A stretch of 64,000 nucleotides of DNA from Bacillus sp. EB106-08-02-XG196 (GTDB lineage: Bacteria > Bacillota > Bacilli > Bacillales > Cytobacillaceae), in NCBI RefSeq assembly GCF_013396335.1, contig NZ_JABWSY010000001.1, positions 323,869 through 387,868 of the forward strand, read 5' to 3'. The notes beneath the pieces are model-generated. The model searched no databases. It was not told where the DNA came from and worked only from the letters and a program-made list of their open reading frames with translations. This document shows, piece by piece, positions 1 through 13,673 of this stretch. Position 1 is the stretch's first letter, and every line of letters begins with the position of its first letter. The translations under genes were made by a program, and so were the position numbers.

Positions 1-267
1 ACTCCAGCCCCTCTGCATTGACCGAAACCTCTAATCTACTCATACTTCGGTCACTCCAGCCCCTCTGCATTGACCGAAACCTCTTTTCTTCTCACGCTTC
101 GGTCACTCCAGCCCCTCTGCATTGACCGAAACCTCTAATCTACTCATACTTCGGTCACTCCAGCCCCTCTGCATTGACCGAAACCTCTTTTCTGCTCATG
201 CTTCGGTCACTCCAGCCCCTCTTCATTGACCGAAACCTCTTTTCTTCCCACGCTTCGGCTACTCCAG
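1..267. repeat. Tandem array of 52-bp hairpin repeats (about 5 copies, continues left)
   Basis: Five consecutive 52-bp units start at 1, 53, 105, 157 and 209, with a 7-bp partial at 261. Units 1 and 3 are identical; units 2, 4 and 5 carry a variant of the centre. Each unit contains TGACCGAA and, 19 nt later, TTCGGTCA (its last base is the first base of the next unit), so each can form a stem-loop with a pyrimidine-rich loop. The linker between hairpins is also pyrimidine-rich (CTCCAGCCCCTCTGCAT). The array is cut by the window edge. No convincing gene lies in it. Confidence 0.93.
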
Positions 268-300
268 ACAAAGAAAGGCACTCATTCGTCAATGAGCACC
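267..300 (-). terminator. Rho-independent terminator of eno
   Basis: On the minus strand GGTGCTCATT pairs with AATGAGTGCC (10 bp, two G-U pairs) around a GACG loop. A T-rich tract TTTCTTTG follows. It lies just after the eno stop and directly abuts the repeat array. Confidence 0.8.
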
Positions 301-313
301 TTCGCTAAGATGA

Positions 314-1627
<1,314 letters not shown>

Positions 1628-1639
1628 TTATATAAAAAA

Positions 1640-5164
<3,525 letters not shown>

Positions 5165-5198
5165 GCGAAAAGCCTCCTATGTATTGACTCATTTCCCA

Positions 5199-5235
5199 TA
5201 AAAAAAGGGAGGGGGAATGTTCCCCGCTCCCCTTT
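5199..5235 (-). terminator. Terminator-like hairpin between gapA and pgk
   Basis: On the minus strand AAAGGGGAGCGGGGAA and TTCCCCCTCCCTTT form a long G/C stem with one bulged base and a 2-nt loop, followed by TTTTTTT. It follows gapA by about 60 bp and precedes pgk. Such an attenuating terminator would give more gapA than pgk message. Confidence 0.75.
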
Positions 5236-5297
5236 GAAATACCCTAAATCATTATAGCCTTTTGATGAAAAAATTTCCAACCTCAGCCAACTAAAGA

Positions 5298-6317
<1,020 letters not shown>

Positions 6318-6337
6318 CTAGAAAAGGTTTTATTTAG

Positions 6338-6422
6338 GCTCTTTTCTTAGAAAAGAGCTAGAAAACTAAATTCTAAAGCCAAAATGACTATTTTCACGTT
6401 AAAATCGGCTTTAAGATTTTAA
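6338..6422 (-). promoter_or_regulatory. Structured intercistronic leader of gapA
   Basis: The cggR-gapA gap contains a perfect 9-bp stem with a 3-nt loop at 6338-6358 (GCTCTTTTC/GAAAAGAGC). It also holds two mutually overlapping inverted repeats at 6374-6413 (TAAAGCC/GGCTTTA) and 6399-6422 (TTAAAATC/GATTTTAA). In B. subtilis the cggR-gapA mRNA is cleaved just upstream of gapA and the gapA half is stabilised by a 5' stem-loop. The hairpin nearest gapA is well placed for the same role; that is inference. Confidence 0.6.
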
Positions 6423-6459
6423 CAACTTTCTTACGAAAACAGCCTTATTTAAAAAGGGA

Positions 6460-7482
6460 TTAACCTTTTAATAACTTTCTTGCTGCACCTTCATCTGTGA
6501 TTAATATCGTCGAAGGTGGTGCTTTTTTCATATATGCCTTTATTGCTTTTGCCTTTGAAGCTCCGCCTGCAACAGCAATCACATTTGGAATCTGTGCGAG
6601 GTCTTCTAGTTGAAGTCCAATTGTTAAAACCTTATGGACTATTTCACCTTTTTCATTAAAATAGTAGCCGAATGCTTCCCCGACTGCCGCTTGATTCTCT
6701 AGCTTTTGCTTAACCTCAGGTTTTGACTTTCTTCTTTCAGCCATTGTGATAGCGTCCCCTATACCATGAAGAACCATGCTTGCCGATTTAATTAAATTTA
6801 ACACTTCATGGATTTCTGGCTCTTTAATAAGGGATTCATAAATTTCGTTACTAACTTGGTCAGGTACATAGAATACACGATGTTTTGAACTTGTATTTTT
6901 TGACATAATCGAGCTAATTGTATTTGCCTGGTTTTGAACATCCTCACCAATGCCGCCACGAGCAGGAACAAAAAGAAGATCCTTTTTACCAAGCTCTGGT
7001 GTAAGTACATTTGCGACAGCTGCCATGGTTGAGCCGCCAGTTACAGCGATAATATTTTTTCCTGTTAAATAGTTTTTCATGCAAATTGCACTGGCCTTAC
7101 CCAGGTCATCCTTCACCAATAAGGACTCATCACTGTTACCTGGAACAATCACGACCTTACGAATTTTAAGGCGGTGCTTCAACTCCAGTTCCATTACGTC
7201 AATACCGATTAATTCGCGTATCATTTCTTCTAAGTCTTCTAGCAAATTTTTCCCTTCAAGGGTCAAACTCATTCCAATATTGTTAATGGAAACGAGATTT
7301 TGTTCCTTAAGAAAATCAACTTCACTGCGAAGGACTCGTTCTGTGTAGCCAAGATTGATAGCAAGACTTCGTCTTCCAACGGGCTGCATAAAACCAATAT
7401 GCCTAAGGATAGAATATCGTTTATGTAGCACCTGAAGGAGGTCAGGTAATAATCTTTTTTGGATATCGATGAGTGATTGCAT
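6460..7482 (-). CDS. cggR: Central glycolytic genes repressor CggR
   Basis: SorC/DeoR-family repressor of the gapA operon, released by fructose 1,6-bisphosphate. The 340-residue protein has an N-terminal winged helix-turn-helix (roughly residues 20-90) and a sugar-phosphate-binding domain containing the TGGSTMAAVA loop (about residues 145-155) and the VAGGASKAKAI segment. It heads the glycolytic gene run. A double operator matching the CggR consensus lies 30-70 bp upstream of its ATG, so it autoregulates together with gapA. Length and position match B. subtilis CggR. Confidence 0.96.
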   Translation of the reverse strand: MQSLIDIQKRLLPDLLQVLHKRYSILRHIGFMQPVGRRSLAINLGYTERVLRSEVDFLKEQNLVSINNIGMSLTLEGKNLLEDLEEMIRELIGIDVMELELKHRLKIRKVVIVPGNSDESLLVKDDLGKASAICMKNYLTGKNIIAVTGGSTMAAVANVLTPELGKKDLLFVPARGGIGEDVQNQANTISSIMSKNTSSKHRVFYVPDQVSNEIYESLIKEPEIHEVLNLIKSASMVLHGIGDAITMAERRKSKPEVKQKLENQAAVGEAFGYYFNEKGEIVHKVLTIGLQLEDLAQIPNVIAVAGGASKAKAIKAYMKKAPPSTILITDEGAARKLLKG

Positions 7483-7513
7483 AACACCTTGCTCCTTACA
7501 TAATATGTAGTTG

Positions 7514-7550
7514 GTCGTAAAATGTCCACCATAGACAAATTATGTCCCAC
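7514..7550 (-). promoter_or_regulatory. CggR operator (tandem half-sites)
   Basis: On the minus strand GGGAC-N6-TGTC is followed a few bases later by a second, weaker copy, TGGAC-N6-CGAC. The known B. subtilis CggR operator is CGGGAC-N6-TGTC-N4-CGGGAC-N6-TGTC. It sits between the predicted promoter at 7587-7615 and the cggR start, consistent with a roadblock type of repression. Confidence 0.8.
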
Positions 7551-7557
7551 TCTACCG

Positions 7558-7602
7558 AAAAAAAATCACCCCTGCTAACAAATTACATTCTAACAGGAGT
7601 GA
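7558..7602 (-). terminator. Terminator after the thioredoxin-fold gene, overlapping the cggR promoter
   Basis: Minus-strand stem of 13 bp (TCACTCCTGTTAG with CTAGCAGGGGTGA-type partner TTAGCAGGGGTGA, including G-U pairs) followed by TTTTTTTTC. It terminates transcripts coming from rpoN and its downstream gene. Confidence 0.75.
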
Positions 7603-7615
7603 AAACCTTTTTCAA
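7587..7615 (-). promoter_or_regulatory. Predicted sigma-A promoter of cggR-gapA
   Basis: TTGAAA, 17 bp, TAGAAT on the minus strand, starting one base after the upstream stop codon. The -10 lies inside the upstream terminator's 5' arm, so transcripts started here lack that arm and cannot form the terminator. Confidence 0.65.
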
Positions 7616-7616
7616 C

Positions 7617-7874
7617 TTAAAAGTTTTTAGATTTTTCTTGCAAACGGTTACTTATGTCGATTTTGTTAATGATTCCAAAAGCAGCTTCTTCTCCATTAAT
7701 ATGAACCACAGGAATCATTATTCCATACAGCTCCGTTAATTCATCACTTTCATCAATATCCATTTCCTCTAATGTAAAGTTCCATTCTTCCTTTAATTCA
7801 AGGATTATTTTTTTTGCTTTCTCACAAAGTGGACAGCCTTGTCTTGTATAGAAGGTAATCACTGTTTGCGTCAT
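7617..7874 (-). CDS. Glutaredoxin/thioredoxin-fold family protein
   Basis: An 85-residue thioredoxin-fold protein with a CPLC redox motif directly after the first strand (FYTRQGCPLCEKA), a conserved cis-proline segment (MIPVVHIN) and no signal peptide, so cytosolic. Family members are glutaredoxin-like thiol oxidoreductases; the substrate is unknown. I start at the ATG at 7874, which has AAAGGA nine bases upstream, rather than an upstream in-frame TTG. It lies 13 nt after rpoN and is followed by a terminator, so it is probably cotranscribed with rpoN. This small gene sits between sigL and cggR in several related bacilli. Confidence 0.88.
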   Translation of the reverse strand: MTQTVITFYTRQGCPLCEKAKKIILELKEEWNFTLEEMDIDESDELTELYGIMIPVVHINGEEAAFGIINKIDISNRLQEKSKNF

Positions 7875-7887
7875 TGTTCTATTCCTT

Positions 7888-9213
7888 TCAATCAAACCTT
7901 TTTCTTTTGGATGAGGAATGAATTCCCAATTGATCTCGATACTTAGCGATCGTTCGCCTTGAAACCACGATACCTTGGGTACTTTTTAGTCTTTCCACTA
8001 TTTCTTGATCGGATAAGGGTTTCTGTTTGTTTTCTTTTTCAACCATAGCAGCTATAGCGTTTTTCACTTGACTAGAGGAAGTATTATCGTTTGAAACCGT
8101 TTGAATTGTGCTTGTAAAAAAGGATTTCAACGAAAAGGTTCCAGCTGGGGTCTGAACGAATTTATCCTTAACTGCTCGGCTTACAGTTGATTCATGAATA
8201 TCCAGCTCTACCGCAATTTCCTTCATGGTCATCGGAACGAGATATTCTCGCCCTTTTTCAAAAAAAAGGGTCTGCTTTTCAACAATTTTCCCAGCCACTC
8301 TTGTTAAGGTTTCTTTTCGCTGCTCAATACTTCTCAGTATCCACTGATAATCCTGCAGCTTTTCCTGCAAAAATCGACCTACCTGTGGATCATGGTTTGC
8401 ATTAAATTTTTGGTAATAGTGATCGTTAAAGCTTAATTTGGGGATAATGTCATCACACAATCGTACGGAAAACTGATCGCCAAACTTTTCAACGATAACA
8501 TCCGGGATTATATAAGATGCATTTTCCTGCTCTAAAAGTGCTCCAGGTCGTGGATTCAGCTTCTGTATGGTATCAAATACTTCTTGTATCCGTTGCATGG
8601 GAATTTCCAGTTCTTTTGCAATTTGCTTCCATTTCTTTTCAGCAAACGGTACGAAGTAGTCCGTTAGAATACTTAGCGCTAAATCATCTTTAAGATTTTC
8701 CCGTTCTACCTGAATTAATAAACATTCCTGGAGGTTCCTAGCCCCGATTCCAGCAGGCTCCAAGGCTTGAATCACAATAATGCTCTCTTCAACTAGTTCC
8801 AAATCGACCCCAAATTTATCTGCAATTTCCTCTGGTCCGGAGATTAAGTATCCGTTTACATCAAGATTATGAATCAAATGTTTAATTATTTTTAATTGAA
8901 TACTAGAGTATTTATGAAGATTGAGCTGATTTAGCAATTGGTCTTCCATCGATGATGACTTTGCTGCAATTTGTTCAATCCACTCGTTTTCCGTATTTTT
9001 CGTATGTTTCCGCCGATTGCGGTCTATTAATGGGTTAATAGGCTGAATGTTGTTATTCTCAACTTGGAGCAGGGGATTTTCAAGCGCCTTGTTTTCTAAA
9101 AAGGAAGAAAGCTCTTGGGCTGAATATTGTAAAAGTGCAATTGCTTGCGTCAATTCCTGCGTCATTGCCAATTTCAAAGATTGTTGCTGCCATAAACCTG
9201 CTTTTAAGTCCAT
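7888..9213 (-). CDS. rpoN: RNA polymerase sigma-54 factor (SigL/RpoN)
   Basis: Alternative sigma factor that needs an AAA+ activator and recognises -24/-12 promoters, controlling degradative pathways in bacilli. The 441-residue protein has the glutamine-rich region I (LWQQQSLKLAMTQELTQAI), a central core-binding domain, a helix-turn-helix segment (MKEIAVELDIHESTVSRAV) and the near-invariant C-terminal RpoN box as SRRTIAKYRDQL. A GGGGGG-type ribosome site precedes ATG. No sigma-54 activator gene is visible in this window. Confidence 0.97.
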   Translation of the reverse strand: MDLKAGLWQQQSLKLAMTQELTQAIALLQYSAQELSSFLENKALENPLLQVENNNIQPINPLIDRNRRKHTKNTENEWIEQIAAKSSSMEDQLLNQLNLHKYSSIQLKIIKHLIHNLDVNGYLISGPEEIADKFGVDLELVEESIIVIQALEPAGIGARNLQECLLIQVERENLKDDLALSILTDYFVPFAEKKWKQIAKELEIPMQRIQEVFDTIQKLNPRPGALLEQENASYIIPDVIVEKFGDQFSVRLCDDIIPKLSFNDHYYQKFNANHDPQVGRFLQEKLQDYQWILRSIEQRKETLTRVAGKIVEKQTLFFEKGREYLVPMTMKEIAVELDIHESTVSRAVKDKFVQTPAGTFSLKSFFTSTIQTVSNDNTSSSQVKNAIAAMVEKENKQKPLSDQEIVERLKSTQGIVVSRRTIAKYRDQLGIHSSSKRKRFD

Positions 9214-9233
9214 TTCCTAACCCCCCTTTTTCT

Positions 9234-9262
9234 ATTCTACAAGATAAAAGAGTATTGGTGAA
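9234..9262 (-). promoter_or_regulatory. Predicted sigma-A promoter of rpoN
   Basis: TTCACC, 17 bp, TAGAAT on the minus strand, 20-50 bp before the rpoN ATG. Four of six and five of six consensus bases match. Confidence 0.5.
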
Positions 9263-9325
9263 TGGAAAAAATTTGGGTAAATTGACTTTAGCGCATTATT
9301 ATCATCATTAAGGTCACTAAAATAG

Positions 9326-9354
9326 AAAAGGCTTTCATGTAGACAAGCCTTTTT
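9326..9354 (-). terminator. Terminator of the DUF3231 gene
   Basis: AAAAGGCTT/AAGCCTTTT stem with a 10-nt loop, flanked by T-rich sequence on both strands. It directly follows the stop at 9360 and could act in both directions. Confidence 0.75.
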
Positions 9355-9359
9355 TCTTT

Positions 9360-10361
9360 TCATTTCATATTTTCAAGTTCTTTTCGATTGGGTGCCATCG
9401 GAGGCTGCTGAAGCCAGCCGCGATCAACCAATAAATTAAACCCCTTACCAGCATAAATCAATATTTCTGCAATGAATTTTTGATAGTTAGCGACCAAGTC
9501 TGTACGCAGCGACACGGACACCGCATGGCCAAGCAACGTTATATCGATGCTATTCAAAGCGTGAAATAAGGTAACAATAAGTTTATTCGAAAAAGGAAGC
9601 ACAGTTGAATCGGTTACTTCCATAGCGGTTGAGGTATTGCCAAGAAGTTGTTCATTTACTAAAATTTCATGAAATACTCTTATTTGCTTTTCGGAAATTT
9701 CTTTTCCTTCTTTAAGAAACTCCTTTATTTCTTTGTCGTCGACTACCTGGAGTAACGCAGTACATAAAAGTATTGAAAAATAATTACGTTCGGTATTAAA
9801 AAAGATTTCTGTTATTTCAATTGCATTTAATGGTCTTTTCTTTATTATCCCACTTAAATAGGAAAGTTTCTCAATGTATTCAACCTGCTTTGGATAGGGT
9901 ATCATTGGCGGCCGATCATATATACCCTTTGACAGCATAAGTTCAGTCGATGCCTTAAATAATAGGGTTGCTTCATTCAAGGTAGTCACGTGAAAATTCA
10001 ATACATCCTCTCTGGCAACATTTGATGTAAGAAAACCCGCGTTAATCATTCCCAGACGGTTCATCATATAAACAAAGGTAAGACCAAACATATCATAGAA
10101 CAAGGGCGGCGCTGAATAATTAATATCCTCGTCCGTAAATTGATCTGGTAAGGGGATGTGTTCCTTCGTAAAAATAGCGGATATTTGTTGAATATGGTTT
10201 TCAGAATTCTTAAGTGCCTTTTCCAAAAGAGGTTTAATTTCTTCATCCTGATTGTGATATAGAAAGTACTTTAATAAACAAATCGTCATATTATCCTGAA
10301 TAAAGGTTGCCCATAAACCACCAATCTCCGCACTAGATAACCTTATACTGTGCTTAACCAT
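9360..10361 (-). CDS. DUF3231 family protein (ferritin-like, duplicated)
   Basis: A 333-residue soluble protein resembling the DUF3231 family of bacilli, which is built from two copies of a four-helix, coat-protein-F-like domain. Two halves (about residues 8-165 and 180-325) each start with a segment of the type SSAEIGGLW / LNAIEITEIFF and contain helical runs with a repeated pattern of H and E residues. Function is not established; family members are common in spore formers and sometimes sporulation-associated. AGGAGG lies 8 nt upstream of the start. It is monocistronic between tRNA-Arg and rpoN with its own terminator. Confidence 0.82.
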   Translation of the reverse strand: MVKHSIRLSSAEIGGLWATFIQDNMTICLLKYFLYHNQDEEIKPLLEKALKNSENHIQQISAIFTKEHIPLPDQFTDEDINYSAPPLFYDMFGLTFVYMMNRLGMINAGFLTSNVAREDVLNFHVTTLNEATLLFKASTELMLSKGIYDRPPMIPYPKQVEYIEKLSYLSGIIKKRPLNAIEITEIFFNTERNYFSILLCTALLQVVDDKEIKEFLKEGKEISEKQIRVFHEILVNEQLLGNTSTAMEVTDSTVLPFSNKLIVTLFHALNSIDITLLGHAVSVSLRTDLVANYQKFIAEILIYAGKGFNLLVDRGWLQQPPMAPNRKELENMK

Positions 10362-10450
10362 AAAATGAAAGCCTCCTATATAAGTTCCTATATGAAAGAT
10401 TCCCTGCAGGAAGGTCCTTTATTCATAGTTCAAGCCAAACGTCTATACGA

Positions 10451-10489
10451 AAAAAAGCCTCTACACTATTAAAGCGTAGAGGCTTTTTT
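10451..10489. terminator. Bidirectional terminator after tRNA-Arg
   Basis: Perfect 14-bp stem AAAAAAGCCTCTAC/GTAGAGGCTTTTTT around an 11-nt loop, with T runs on both strands, just downstream of the tRNA. Confidence 0.85.
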
Positions 10490-10496
10490 GATATAA

Positions 10497-10568
10497 CGCG
10501 CTCGGAGGGAATCGAACCCCCATTTTAAGAACCGGAATCTTACGTGCTATCCGTTGCACCACGAGCGC
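10497..10568 (-). tRNA. tRNA-Arg(CCG)
   Basis: Minus-strand cloverleaf with a 7-bp acceptor stem (GCGCTCG/CGAGCGC), D arm GTGCAACGGATAGCAC, anticodon stem TAAGA/TCTTA enclosing loop TTCCGGT (anticodon CCG, reading CGG), and T arm GGGGGTTCGATTCCCTC. CCA is not encoded. A tRNA-Arg beside clpP is the same neighbourhood as in B. subtilis. Confidence 0.96.
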
Positions 10569-10690
10569 AAATATGCGACTTACATATTATATGCCAATTT
10601 GCGAAACTTTGCAAGCTAGATAGGTTTAAAAAAGCCCTCAATGGTTATGCTGAAATAGGGAAAGATGTCGAACAAATTAAAGGCGAATTG

Positions 10691-10720
10691 TTTGACCTTA
10701 ATTGACCATCAGTGTATCAT
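10691..10720 (+). promoter_or_regulatory. clpP promoter with CtsR operator
   Basis: TTTGACC-TTA-ATTGACC (10691-10707) is, on the other strand, GGTCAAT-TAA-GGTCAAA, one base from the CtsR heptad repeat GGTCAAA-N3-GGTCAAA. It overlaps the -35 TTGACC of a sigma-A promoter with 17-bp spacing and -10 TATCAT (10715-10720), explaining heat-shock control of clpP. Confidence 0.88.
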
Positions 10721-10765
10721 TAACTATACATATTAAAATCTTTCATACTTAAAGGAGGAAGAAAA

Positions 10766-11371
10766 ATGAACTTGATTCCTACAGTTATTGAACAAACAAA
10801 CCGCGGAGAGAGAGCGTACGATATCTATTCTCGTCTCTTAAAAGACCGTATTATTATGCTTGGCAGTGGTATCGATGATCACGTAGCGAACAGCATTGTT
10901 GCACAATTATTATTCTTAGAAGCGGAAAACCCTGAAAAGGATATATCCATTTACATTAACAGCCCAGGCGGAAGTATTACTGCAGGTATGGCCATTTATG
11001 ATACGATGCAGTTCATTAAGCCAGATGTTCAAACCATTTGTATCGGTATGGCTGCCTCAATGGGTGCCTTCTTACTTGCTGCTGGTACAAAGGGTAAGCG
11101 TTATGCGTTACCAAATGCCGAAGTAATGATTCACCAGCCATTAGGCGGAGCACAAGGTCAAGCCACTGAGATTGAAATTGCAGCTAAGCGTATTCTATTC
11201 CTTCGTGAGAAATTGAATGGAATCCTTTCAGAGCGTACTGGCCAGCCTCTTGAAGTAATTCAAAAGGACACTGACCGTGATAACTTCATGACAGCTGAAA
11301 GAGCAAAAGAATACGGCCTAGTTGACCACATTATCACAAGAAGCCTTGCAGAAGAAAAGAAAGAAAAGTAA
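10766..11371 (+). CDS. clpP: ATP-dependent Clp protease proteolytic subunit
   Basis: Serine peptidase that forms the double-heptamer chamber used with ClpX, ClpC and ClpE for regulated and quality-control proteolysis. The 201-residue protein has the catalytic triad at the standard places: Ser98 in GMAASMGAF, His123 in MIHQPLGG and Asp172 in TDRDNF. The [12 protein letters not shown] oligomer segment is also present. AAAGGAGGA lies 8 nt upstream of ATG. Its promoter carries a CtsR heptad repeat. It is monocistronic, ending in a strong bidirectional terminator shared with the convergent crh gene. Confidence 0.98.
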   Translation: MNLIPTVIEQTNRGERAYDIYSRLLKDRIIMLGSGIDDHVANSIVAQLLFLEAENPEKDISIYINSPGGSITAGMAIYDTMQFIKPDVQTICIGMAASMGAFLLAAGTKGKRYALPNAEVMIHQPLGGAQGQATEIEIAAKRILFLREKLNGILSERTGQPLEVIQKDTDRDNFMTAERAKEYGLVDHIITRSLAEEKKEK

Positions 11372-11373
11372 TA

Positions 11374-11413
11374 GAAAAAAGAGTTTGACCAAATTTTGGT
11401 CAAACTCTTTTTT
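11374..11413. terminator. Bidirectional terminator between clpP and crh
   Basis: AAAAAGAGTTTGACCAAA and its complement form a stem of about 18 bp with T runs on both strands, at the convergent junction. Its end overlaps the crh stop codon. Confidence 0.9.
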
Positions 11414-11669
11414 AATGTTCATTTTGAACAAAATTAGACAATGCATCCACTGCTCTTTCTTCATCATCGCCATCTGCAACAATATTAACCACCACTCCTG
11501 AGCCGACAGCCAAGCTCATTAAGCCCATTATGCTCTTTGCATTTACTTTTTTACCATCTTTCTCTAAAAAGATATCAGCTGAAAAGCGGTTTGCCTCCTG
11601 AACAAATAATGCTGCAGGTCGCGCTTGAAGACCCGTTTTCAATTTAACTTCTACTTGTTTCTCTACCAT
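11412..11669 (-). CDS. crh: Crh, catabolite-repression HPr-like protein
   Basis: HPr paralogue that, when phosphorylated on Ser46 by HprK, serves as corepressor of CcpA. The 85-residue protein has Gln15 where HPr has the phosphorylatable His15 (TGLQARPAA), so it cannot act in sugar transport, and it keeps Ser46 in AKSIMGLMSL. The start with AGGAGG 8 nt upstream gives MVEKQVEV. It is the last gene of yvcI-rapZ-yvcK-whiA-crh. HprK, its kinase, is encoded at 27596-28528, and a CcpA site is found at 59580, so the window holds several parts of this circuit. Confidence 0.95.
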   Translation of the reverse strand: MVEKQVEVKLKTGLQARPAALFVQEANRFSADIFLEKDGKKVNAKSIMGLMSLAVGSGVVVNIVADGDDEERAVDALSNFVQNEH

Positions 11670-11694
11670 TATAAAATCCTCCTCATGTTTTCCT

Positions 11695-12645
11695 CTATTT
11701 TCTTGTAGCCAATTCACCTATCCGCAATTTATCGGCGATTTCATCTATCTTTCTTAACCGATGATTAATTCCCGATTTACTAATTGTACCTCCGGTAACC
11801 ATCTCCCCTAGTTCTTTTAGGGTCACATCCGTGTAATGGAGCCGGAGTTCAGCAATTTCTCTTAGCTTATCAGGCAATATATTTAACCCGACGGTTTCAT
11901 TAATATAGCGAATATTTTCAACCTGACGAATGGAAGCGCCTATCGTCTTATTTAAGTTCGCTGTTTCACAATTAACCAGTCGATTAACCGAATTTCGCAT
12001 ATCCCTTACAATCCGCACATCTTCAAAGCGAAGAAGAGCATTGACTGCACCAACGATATTTAAAAACTCGGTAATTTTTTCTGCTTCTTTTAAGTAAGTA
12101 ATATAGCCTTTTTTTCGTTCTAGTGTTTTGCTATTGAGCCCAAATCTATTCATTAACTCGCATAAGGAATCGTTATGTTCCTTATATAGCGAAGCAATTT
12201 CCAAATGATAAGATGATGTTTCCGGATTATTTACGGAACCTCCAGCAAGGAACGCACCACGTAAATAAGAACGTTTACAACATTTCTTTTTGACAAGTTC
12301 ACTAGATATATCATGGATGAAGGTAAATCCGTCACCAAGGATTTTCATATCCTCCAGTATTTCCTTAGCCCGTTGCGATAAACGGACAATGTAAACATTG
12401 TTCTTTTTTAATCTCATTTTCTTTCGAACAAGCAGTTCAACTGGAACATCATAGCTCTTTTTAATTAATGTATAAATCCTTCTAGCGATCGCTGCATTTT
12501 CAGTCTGAATATCCACAATTAACTTACGGTTGGAAAACGACATAGAACCATTCATCCTTATGAGAGCAGAAAGTTCAGCCCGAATACAGCATGGTTTTAT
12601 CTCCAAATTCGTTAATTCTTTTTTCGTTTCCGAAGCGAAAGACAT
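11695..12645 (-). CDS. whiA: DNA-binding protein WhiA
   Basis: WhiA has an N-terminal LAGLIDADG homing-endonuclease-like fold and a C-terminal helix-turn-helix. In bacilli it influences cell division and chromosome segregation. The 316-residue protein starts [11 protein letters not shown] after AAGGGGGTGAAGGG. It has the [14 protein letters not shown] segment typical of the degenerate homing-nuclease domain and a C-terminal [24 protein letters not shown] recognition region (quoted in part: [11 protein letters not shown]). It lies between yvcK and crh in the conserved order. Confidence 0.95.
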   Translation of the reverse strand: MSFASETKKELTNLEIKPCCIRAELSALIRMNGSMSFSNRKLIVDIQTENAAIARRIYTLIKKSYDVPVELLVRKKMRLKKNNVYIVRLSQRAKEILEDMKILGDGFTFIHDISSELVKKKCCKRSYLRGAFLAGGSVNNPETSSYHLEIASLYKEHNDSLCELMNRFGLNSKTLERKKGYITYLKEAEKITEFLNIVGAVNALLRFEDVRIVRDMRNSVNRLVNCETANLNKTIGASIRQVENIRYINETVGLNILPDKLREIAELRLHYTDVTLKELGEMVTGGTISKSGINHRLRKIDEIADKLRIGELATRK

Positions 12646-12686
12646 CCCTTCACCCCCTTTTATCCGGTTTTTTAATCCGGACACTA

Positions 12687-13673
12687 TTAATACGCTTCAT
12701 ACCTCTTTTTGGTTTCACTTATAAGCAAATTATATAATATTTTTGCCACCTTTTTCGGGTCATGTCTAAGTGCTCCATTTTCTTGTATCGCAATGTCTGC
12801 ATGAACCACTTCAAGTCCAAGCTCGAAAATACGGTCCAAATCATAATTAACAGGATTCGCAAGTTCTTCATTATAACGAAGTTGAATATCTTCAGGAATT
12901 TCTTTGTCGTTAATTAGAACGGTATCCATAAATGCACATGCCATATGATCATAAATGGCCTTTACATGATCACTCGCAGTGAATCCGTGTGTTTCGCCCG
13001 CTTGTGTCATAAGATTGCAAATATACACCTTTTTAGCATGTGACCTGCAAACCTCTTCACCTAATCTTGGTACAAGTAAATTAGGCAAGATACTCGTATA
13101 TAAACTGCCTGGTCCGATAATAATTAAATCTGCTTGTCTAATGGCTTGAATCGATTCTGGCAGTGGAGTAATTACCTCGGGTGTTAAAAATACTTTTTTT
13201 ATTTTTTTGCCAGAATACGGAATTTTTGATTCTCCAGATACAACTGTCCCATCCTCCATTTCAGCATGAAGAACAACACTCTGATTTGCTGCTGGCAGGA
13301 CCTTGCCTCGAACATTTAATACCTTACTCATTTCTTGAATCGCGTGGACAAAGTTCCCGGTAATTGATGTCATTGCAGCCAAAATCAAATTACCAAGTGA
13401 ATGTCCCGATAATTCATTGGAGGTCTTAAAGCGGTGTTGAAACATCTCCTCAACAAGCGGTTCAACATCTGATAAAGCAGCTAACACATTTCGGATATCT
13501 CCTGGCGGTGGAATTTGCAGGTCATCACGGAGCCTTCCTGAACTTCCGCCATCATCCGCAACCGTCACAATGGCAGTAATATCAACTGGATATTGTTTTA
13601 ATCCCCGTAATAAAACAGGCAATCCTGTTCCTCCACCAATGATGACGATTCTTGGCTGTCCTAACTCGCTCAT
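12687..13673 (-). CDS. yvcK: YvcK family gluconeogenesis factor / UDP-sugar-binding protein
   Basis: CofD/YvcK-family Rossmann-fold protein required for growth and normal morphology on gluconeogenic carbon sources in B. subtilis; it binds UDP-sugars. The 328-residue protein has [15 protein letters not shown] at the N-terminus, [12 protein letters not shown], and the conserved [15 protein letters not shown] segment. Its ATG overlaps the rapZ stop (ATGA), so translation is probably coupled. The N-terminal glycine-rich loop and size match the family closely. Confidence 0.95.
   Translation of the reverse strand: MSELGQPRIVIIGGGTGLPVLLRGLKQYPVDITAIVTVADDGGSSGRLRDDLQIPPPGDIRNVLAALSDVEPLVEEMFQHRFKTSNELSGHSLGNLILAAMTSITGNFVHAIQEMSKVLNVRGKVLPAANQSVVLHAEMEDGTVVSGESKIPYSGKKIKKVFLTPEVITPLPESIQAIRQADLIIIGPGSLYTSILPNLLVPRLGEEVCRSHAKKVYICNLMTQAGETHGFTASDHVKAIYDHMACAFMDTVLINDKEIPEDIQLRYNEELANPVNYDLDRIFELGLEVVHADIAIQENGALRHDPKKVAKILYNLLISETKKRYEAY

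Noticed and set aside
1..267. CRISPR array
   Set aside because: The whole 52-bp unit repeats with no unique spacers, and no cas genes are near. The same reasoning applies to 31573-31810.
11374..11413. CtsR-like heptads in the clpP terminator (TTTGACC...GGTCAAA)
   Set aside because: They are inverted rather than direct repeats and simply form the terminator stem.
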